A DNA stretch of 41,461 nucleotides, from NCBI GenBank assembly GCA_031279415.1, contig JAITIP010000011.1:1-41461 (forward strand), given 5' to 3'. The notes beneath the pieces are model-generated. The model searched no databases, had not been told where the DNA came from, and saw nothing but the letters and a program-made list of their open reading frames with translations. Source of the stretch: Candidatus Endomicrobium procryptotermitis (lineage in GTDB: Bacteria; Elusimicrobiota; Endomicrobiia; Endomicrobiales; Endomicrobiaceae). Position numbers and translations under genes: made by a program. Shown piece by piece: positions 37,801 to 41,461 of the stretch (the first letter of the stretch is position 1; each line of letters opens with the position of its first letter).

Positions 37801-40800
37801 GATATTGTCCGCGCCGGGTTATGCCGAAATAAAAATTAACAATACAAGCGATCTGTTTTTAAGAATAAACGACGCCGTAATTTCGGAAGATCTGCGCGGA
37901 AACGTGATATTTAACGGGGTTCAGGTGGAAAGCAATGCCGACATCAATACGGTCAACAAAAATTCTTCGGCAAATTTTTCAAGCATAGTTACTTCAGAAA
38001 GCGACAATAATCCCGTAATAGAAATAAAAAATCTTTATTCTAATGCAGGCGTAGGCTCATATCTTGAACTTAAAGGCGACATTTTAAACCGCGACGGAAA
38101 TTTTATCGCTGCTTCTAAAGGCAGCATTTACTCTAAAGGAAATATCAATGCTTTAAATATAAACATTCAGTCGGATGCGGACGTAATTCAATCATATACC
38201 GACGGTTTTAGGCATATCGGGGGGGACCCAAGTTCGCAATGGCAAGATATTGCGCAAGGTTATGAAACGGGGAACTCTACAAGCGGAAATGATAATAGCG
38301 GCGCAAAAAGCAGCGAACCGGGAATTATAGGCAACAATATTTTTATAAGCGGCCGCTATTTAAATATTAACGGCTCTATACAAAGTGGCGTGGCGGACTG
38401 GACTTTGAATATAGCAAATGACAGCCTTTCCCTTGAAGGCGGTTTTACCGTAACAAGCGCGATTGCCGATTATAATTCTAAGATCGGCTCAAATCAAGCG
38501 GCGCCGCCTTTATACGCTCTTTCTTCAGCGCATGGAAACATTAATGCTTATTATAATGTTTTAACGAACGAAATAATTTTAGATGACGTTTCAGTCAGCG
38601 GAGGACGGCTTGAACTTTACGGGCATATTTTAAATACGGGCGGGGCGGCAGGACAGCTTACCGCGCTTGACGGATATGGGAAAATAAACATAGTAAATAA
38701 TTCGTCTTATAACATACAGGCGGGAAACATTTATAACGACAATAAGGTTTCAGGCATAATAAAAATTACGGATACGGCGTTTCAAAAAGGAGACGCTTTT
38801 CTTGTTACGCAATATACAAGAGACGCTGCGGGCAATGTAATAAAAACGCAAAAATACAGCGACGGTTCGTCGGGAAGCAATTCAAGCACGACTTCGGCTT
38901 ATAAGCCGCTTTCAAATCAAAGATATACGTGGACTACTGGAACTACGTCGTCTTTTACCGAATATTATTCTAATTCCAGCAATTCTTTCTGGGGTATGGA
39001 TTTTTTTGTGCCTGACGAGAACTCATACAATTATAGTAAGGGACCTTCGGAGACGTCGCCTATTATTGACGGCGAAACCATTATTGTTGACGCAGGAAAT
39101 TCTAATTCTTACAGTTATGGCCGCACCGGACCCGTCACTTTAAGTCAAGAAAAAACCAAAGACAGACGCTGGACGGAAACGCACGGCTGGTGGATTTTTT
39201 CAACAACGGAATATCATCACGAGCTTGAATATAGGACAGGCACGATAACCTACAATAAACACAGCGTAAAAGCCGATTACGATATAGGCATAAATTTTAT
39301 AGGATATTCCGCGCCCGAAACTAATATTTCTTCTGTTAACAATTTAAATCTTAACGGCAGTATAATGTCGTCAGCGGGAGCGGTTAATTTGATTTCTTCG
39401 CAAGGAGCCGTCAACAATTTAGGCGTCGCTTCCGTCATTGCAAAAGATATAACTATTTCGGCGCAGGCGGGCATAGGGCAAAACCTTGCTCTTGATGCAA
39501 GGTTAAACGGAGGAAAAATTACCGCTTCTTCAAACGTCGGCGACATTAATTTAGTTTTTAGCAATTTAAAGGATACGCAGGGAAATATGTATAATACCGT
39601 TGTCAACGGCATTAAGGCTTTAAACGGAAACGTCAGCATAGTTTCGGACAGTTCCATAAAAACCGACGGTTCGTCTTTTGTCAAAGGAAAAAATGTTTTG
39701 CTTGAATCAAAATACGGTTCTTTAGGTTCCATAAGCGGCGGTTTGGGTATTTTAAATATTCAAGCCGATACTTTAACGGCTGCCGCTCAGTCTGACATCA
39801 ATATATCCGATACCGGCGATTTAGGCATAGTAAGCGTTCAGTCTTTTACCGGCGACATTAAACTTAAAGCTGTGGGAAATGTTACTGACGCAAACGAAGA
39901 AGCTGTTTTTGACACAAGGACGGCTAACCAGCTTTTAACCGACTGGTACGGTTTAGACCTTTTTAATCAAAATGGAGCAGGCTGGACTCAAGATCAGCTT
40001 AAATATGCAGTCAACGCTTCAAGCCTTAAAAGTACCGTTGACACGCAATATCAAGTGGAAGATGCAAACGTTTTAGGGAAAAATGTAGATATTGAAGCGG
40101 GCGGGTCAATAGGGCTTAATATGGGGTATAAAGATATAAATCTTACAAATTATGCGGCATTAAGCGAAGCCGACAAACTTTTGATAGCTTCCGCTGAAAG
40201 CGACAATCTTGTATTTAGTCTTGACGGCGCAGGAAAGCCCGTTTCAGTAAGAGTGTTTGAAACGGAAGATTTGGATATTAACGCAGATTCAATAAAACTT
40301 AAAGCAAACGGCTACGTTTATTTAGGCGGCGACCAAGATATTAATGTAAATACGATAGAAGCGGGGACAGGACAAAATATAACCATATATGCAAAAGGCG
40401 GTATTTATAATGTCAATACTTCCCAGTCTGCGCCTAATTTAATCGGAAACGACATTGTTCTTGAAGCGGGAAACGGTTCTATTGGGACATTGTCTAAAGA
40501 CCTTGTATTAAACATAACGGGCAAAATTATAGCAAGAGCCAAAGACGGAATTTATCTTAATGCGGGTTCAAAGAATTTTTTAATAGACAGCCTTCTTTCA
40601 AACGGATTTACAAGGCTTACAACAAGCGGCAATATAACGGGAGTAAGCGGAAGTCTTATAAATATAGTATCGGAAGGCGTGCAGCTTACGGGCGCAAACA
40701 TAGGAACCGACACTCAGGCGCTTGGGATAACTCTTACGCAGGAAGAAGCTGTTGCAGACGCTTATAATGCGCTTACTATAAATTCAAGCGGAAAAATTAA

Positions 40801-41461
40801 TGTCGCAGGCAAAGGAACAAATACTTTATACACGGGAAATATTGCGGCTGCAGGAGACGTAAAAATATCTGCGCAGGGCGATATTGCAAGGCAGGGCAAT
40901 ACTTCAATTTCGGGAGCAAACATAAATTTTGCAAATGTCGGCGGCAATATAGGAAGTTCAAGCGATAAACTTCAAGTTAAGACAAGTGGCAATGTAAGCG
41001 CCGCGTCTTATGGCGGTATAAATTTTACGTCAAGCGAAAATATTTCATACAATGCCGTCTCTTCTGAAAACGGAATTATAAATTTGTCGGGAACCAAAAA
41101 TCTTTCCGCAAACAATCTTTCCGCAAAAGGAAATATCAATATAGTTTCAGATAAAGCAATTACAACGGGAACAAGCAAAATTGCGTCTGCAGACGGTTCA
41201 ATAGCAATTTCAAGCCAAGAAGATACAACGGTTAACGGAGATATTGAGGCAAAAGAAAAAGTAGAAATTGTATCGGAAAAAGCGCTTACAACGACAGCTA
41301 AAATTACTTCAAGCGATGCGGGCATTTCGTTAGAAAGCGCAGGGGATACGCAAATTGACGGCGCAATAACGGCAAATAACGAAGTTTCAATTGTTTCCAA
41401 AGGAAATATTATTACGTCAGCGATATCAGAAATAAAGTCAACAGCCGCAGGGGTATTGTTA
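28832..41461 (+). CDS. Giant TpsA filamentous exoprotein (partial, runs off the window)
   Basis: One open frame of 4210 codons, still open at the last base. The ATG follows GGGAG. A signal peptide (MKKKIVSLITAVLFAVSQSGFAQ) leads to a TPS secretion domain with the NTGFNSFKQFDV box at about 52-63 and the NPNGIMIG motif at 111-118. A GGTVLIDPNDLTI segment at about 324-336 is typical of FhaB-like proteins. Residues about 590-2536 hold some 28 degenerate repeats; two inserts follow at about 2897-2961 (helical) and 3351-3489 (aromatic), then more beta-helix sequence. I found no cysteine codon in frame. It is probably exported through the TpsB at 25517 and worn on the surface. It resembles LktA-family filamentous adhesins. 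The C-terminus, and hence any toxin domain, is unseen. Confidence 0.9.
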   Translation, partial: MKKKIVSLITAVLFAVSQSGFAQMIVIDGKTDTLLETNGNVTDIKTNTVSGNTGFNSFKQFDVYLDNTVNLHLQNGINNLVNLVRGKATSIDGVLNAFKDGKIGGNVFFLNPNGIMIGQSGVVNVGALMLATPTKEFMDSIINEDKSVSSLITKAILAGDMPVNPSGTISIKGKINAQNGAGIKAGNAEIAHSGEINSVKPSDIANLSGIEETEIYIKDGQIIIDSKSNFINEGKIDAQGSDISITAANDIELKNGSVISSNGTRQENGGNIFIWADNDAYLRNGALVSATAEYGGGGFIEFSAKNNVFLEGWGLAAYSLYGKGGTVLIDPNDLTILASTDTLGANYYFTAYDTITVSSGVNITTSKTGADSGNILFSAENIDIENDVVLDVSAKGTNNAGNINIHADKDLNIGDKSVINASAVNGNGGNISLQGEDIVIGENVSIDSSGATSGDVLIEALASSQTPWFKTAEASIEIGDGTSIKGKDITIHAKADSALDFQSKPNAVEDTWETEDSPSDVMDAVSDNWGDVIKDLALNVSEVVVDAIDNFGLVGMGAKHDLSASVKIGENVNIAASNNLDIKSEVDSQLKLTVPFTNLAVAVGIANTNSLVEISQNAVLTAGNNLNIKAYTNTLLDVNAKAISNASVGFAGMDGAFALGIMKGNNKVKINENAQLTSGADMEIEALTDKDIKVDSSASAFDDGNLAFSGAVSLSEINNETDVNAKLSAGKDASISSIINSANNRSTSSAGTGDNKVTYYVNKAANFAAQKSGIAKLFGKGGDKFQQKSHSSFGAAGSVAYSEHTNNAIAKVGSSADITAGADADLTGNFTLKAQITENRIRHASNASVSSINKGESGYTKENGGAAAVAISEYNNNVSAYIDDNAQVDSDGDISVSSNFLLPYEITWHKIEGLSDITQKLNGNLGLQNGFVNTWANSTVSTNQENSDEQGNFGFAASFNMTAFNSTSKAYIGKNAKINQRTTLPGDVSVNAYSLLQTVNVAGNIGASSAKAGVGAGMVWVNYDNKTESYIDDGAQIKASLLNVEAQTEKRDITIAISGNKKAESFGFNGVFNWIENVNVTLAHISGSSKLDLINSGVLNLSALDDTQIYNISGGILKVSGGKNVGVGAAAALIDSEREVKAYIGEDEEEETSTPTETNIEAGDINVKASTQGDIYAFSVAASVQAGQSAKEAQSQEDLAAENGQDAKGGGGGFGLGISGDVSITNSKADTKAFINGANIKSGDIEINAKDETNITTASGSAAIMFSSESQTSVGIAGSASVNTISNNIEAFVKKATINASKLNLSAKNDSYILSVSASGSAAPMSKNGISVAGAVSINEIENNTAAYSDNSTVVLSSPAASNIMSVSAKDASEILAIAGGISSAKTVGIGAAVGVNNINNSVKSYINGGQITAYGLSLNAINDSALTAISGAIGAALKNMAIAASVTVASIDNDTESYIKGAQVDISTGSVSVSAENKAKMLNIAGGVGAGKEGGVGIASAISGIGSDTKAYIENSTITSKDSNISVSAVSQTETETAAAAGGVGGTAGVAGSVAVNNIKTNTDVSVKNSTLDAKGSIKASALSENVINFYGGMIAAAGTAGIGGTVAVNSVSDNAYVNVEDSAIKTLGALSLKDFDGADKSGFLAQSKVDDDINVYSVNIGAAGNVGVAADVSVSNINNNAQTLVKNTNINKAVDAWQSNALQNANITAANYTDIDVYGGSLGIGGTIGAGAVSDTTLINNTAKAIVKDSDIRVKGDLNIITDSLERYNAIVLSGAGAGSAVGIAGNAVVLDIKNDNQALLENSAISINGDVSIKANDNVELGKNNDGPNAIAVGAGALALQGAGIAGAIFVANVKNATKSIVRDSDISAGSIDVLANSVQQVNSYIPTIAAAGIGAGISASIGVVTLDSDTQALVEETSGHQTKLSSDAYKEITIKASSDSSIKNLGATLGAGVVGAGIGASVLISKINGQTSAQVGSGVEISASIIGGKVSVIADNKRAIDDITAAMGAGAVGLSGSVSVATIGGNLSSDDLHSAFDAKSILDKHLSENGNIDGQMLGQDRADILNGTDAQNMEKFTTDVNEAFNTYISQDKSTIASIGANAKITSSILDINAKDFLSINQKSGSGAVGINAMGASVAVANANSSTKALIGNNTVIELYYSNLTLKSESEVQGDSLSTMAAAAFGGALGGAISIFNANNHTESYIGDSVKLTKVSKLDIISKTKSNIHAQTVGVSASLGGVGAGASIANINKSGDTIASTKDNVNIISGGTVNILAETDHTLFSEAESGAGGIVSGSGSDADVNVSGKLWALTGANNVLSASLNVATKGNLSAKSKTYGVNVGGLSIGVSLANILFELDNKAEIGLNNNIDGYSITVAAVQNKADTEISATSAAGALLSGNGAESESEVKGTVSANISKDSKLQGNSISVQSAIYSKQDIKADAYTAGAIGVGVNLAKVKADAKSSVNIDEGVNVNASNIFLAKAVNNSQTYAQSFSGSYGALVGGGAAVNNINNSSSYVGIGKTDKALNLKASKIELISQNNASQDSKTDAVNASIVGATSLNDDNDANINSKIEISGNSNLTANDLKLSASNSYDKSKYDKNLQSTSGGVVQVNVSQSITDINAKADIVINNGAALNTVKKSDGTSSFVSEAFNYIKAKDKLVLTSGGLAMVPVLTSNITNNSDANIKVYDADINTAGDAIFNVKSDADINSAVQISVYGGSAIANGQSKALSNIKNNIDFYNGAVVYAKGDIKLGLTQPYGGIRSNFKNSAITDIYNKTGIPIEGGSEAHGGVFIDNKVNVNSGSVLRSAGAIEINASYAISESQGLLNIYTASDSVTLATKEGATSADIEENSEVAINGSLLSGVNNIFNANISGANGSYTVSGIGLEDVSRSITDENLVTNIIEEIEKYEELAAIYSKDAVLKGAYEAEVVRLKSELEALGLVDENGLVKVVNDVKYITFDNIAANRGEIKITADVLKGNGILSAPGYAEIKINNTSDLFLRINDAVISEDLRGNVIFNGVQVESNADINTVNKNSSANFSSIVTSESDNNPVIEIKNLYSNAGVGSYLELKGDILNRDGNFIAASKGSIYSKGNINALNINIQSDADVIQSYTDGFRHIGGDPSSQWQDIAQGYETGNSTSGNDNSGAKSSEPGIIGNNIFISGRYLNINGSIQSGVADWTLNIANDSLSLEGGFTVTSAIADYNSKIGSNQAAPPLYALSSAHGNINAYYNVLTNEIILDDVSVSGGRLELYGHILNTGGAAGQLTALDGYGKINIVNNSSYNIQAGNIYNDNKVSGIIKITDTAFQKGDAFLVTQYTRDAAGNVIKTQKYSDGSSGSNSSTTSAYKPLSNQRYTWTTGTTSSFTEYYSNSSNSFWGMDFFVPDENSYNYSKGPSETSPIIDGETIIVDAGNSNSYSYGRTGPVTLSQEKTKDRRWTETHGWWIFSTTEYHHELEYRTGTITYNKHSVKADYDIGINFIGYSAPETNISSVNNLNLNGSIMSSAGAVNLISSQGAVNNLGVASVIAKDITISAQAGIGQNLALDARLNGGKITASSNVGDINLVFSNLKDTQGNMYNTVVNGIKALNGNVSIVSDSSIKTDGSSFVKGKNVLLESKYGSLGSISGGLGILNIQADTLTAAAQSDINISDTGDLGIVSVQSFTGDIKLKAVGNVTDANEEAVFDTRTANQLLTDWYGLDLFNQNGAGWTQDQLKYAVNASSLKSTVDTQYQVEDANVLGKNVDIEAGGSIGLNMGYKDINLTNYAALSEADKLLIASAESDNLVFSLDGAGKPVSVRVFETEDLDINADSIKLKANGYVYLGGDQDINVNTIEAGTGQNITIYAKGGIYNVNTSQSAPNLIGNDIVLEAGNGSIGTLSKDLVLNITGKIIARAKDGIYLNAGSKNFLIDSLLSNGFTRLTTSGNITGVSGSLINIVSEGVQLTGANIGTDTQALGITLTQEEAVADAYNALTINSSGKINVAGKGTNTLYTGNIAAAGDVKISAQGDIARQGNTSISGANINFANVGGNIGSSSDKLQVKTSGNVSAASYGGINFTSSENISYNAVSSENGIINLSGTKNLSANNLSAKGNINIVSDKAITTGTSKIASADGSIAISSQEDTTVNGDIEAKEKVEIVSEKALTTTAKITSSDAGISLESAGDTQIDGAITANNEVSIVSKGNIITSAISEIKSTAAGVLL
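30601..36440 (+). repeat. About 28 degenerate protein repeats inside tpsA
   Basis: Units of mostly 50-65 residues (about 155-195 bases) share a Gly/Ala-rich run, then a V-x-V-N-x-I-x-N strand, then a charged Y-I-x-x-S turn. Examples are GAAVGVNNINNSVKSYINGG (33001), VAGSVAVNNIKTNTDVSVKN (33481) and GAIFVANVKNATKSIVRDSD (34380). The units diverge in DNA, so this is an old beta-helix array rather than a recent tandem duplication. Confidence 0.75.

Noticed and set aside
28832..41461. Calling the TpsB/TpsA pair a contact-dependent inhibition (CDI) system
   Set aside because: The toxin C-terminus and an immunity gene would lie beyond the window, and the repeats look more like LktA-type adhesins.
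1..41461. tRNA or rRNA genes
   Set aside because: I looked for T-loop (GGTTCGA-type) and rRNA core sequences on both strands and found none in a plausible context.

Overview
The window reads as an AT-rich chromosome segment from an anaerobic bacterium with an outer membrane. The envelope signs are an MsbA-type exporter, TolC and RND proteins, an OmpA-type lipid-envelope protein, and a TpsB/TpsA two-partner secretion pair. The metabolic signs are a ferredoxin-linked, split glutamate synthase and a GSI-alpha type glutamine synthetase. The combination, the gene style and the many decaying genes fit the Elusimicrobiota (Endomicrobium-like) best. That assignment is an inference from recognition, not from a search.

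Layout. (1) 1-357 is a scar: the tail of a haemagglutinin-like exoprotein runs directly into the 3' end of a dead IS30-family transposase. (2) 464-8788 is mostly housekeeping: a small zinc-ribbon-like protein (DUF5679), Tex, an MsbA-like ABC exporter, YajQ, an atypical response regulator with Glu at the phospho-acceptor site, an RlmD/TrmA-type rRNA methyltransferase, a frameshifted SAM methyltransferase and a YdbC/PC4-like ssDNA-binding protein. (3) 9285-15063 is a TetR-TolC-RND efflux operon. It has a good promoter with an overlapping palindrome, but no periplasmic adaptor gene, and the RND pump carries an extra membrane insert. (4) 15423-23855 is a nitrogen-assimilation block. Five genes make a split glutamate synthase (amidotransferase, FMN/Fe-S synthase core, 16-Cys ferredoxin, FAD/NAD(P)H oxidoreductase, GXGXG subunit). 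They are followed by glnA, an ANTAR RNA-binding regulator and carA. Together these would take up ammonia into glutamine, pass the amide to glutamate, and feed glutamine nitrogen to carbamoyl phosphate.

(5) 23856-28831 is a decayed accessory region. It holds three copies of a dispersed hairpin repeat, a broken MNT-type nucleotidyltransferase that still has a consensus promoter, an OmpA-domain protein, the TpsB transporter, a DNA methyltransferase and a CD-NTase (cGAS/DncV-like) gene cut off just before its catalytic acidic residues. (6) 28832 to the end is one uninterrupted reading frame of 4210 codons, still open at the window edge. It encodes a giant TpsA exoprotein with no cysteine in the part seen. 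It has a signal peptide, a TPS domain, about 28 degenerate 50-65-residue glycine/alanine-rich repeats and two unusual inserts.

The most interesting points are the methyltransferase/CD-NTase remnant lodged between tpsB and tpsA, the giant cysteine-free adhesin with its inserts, the adaptor-less RND operon, and two regulators with altered receiver domains.
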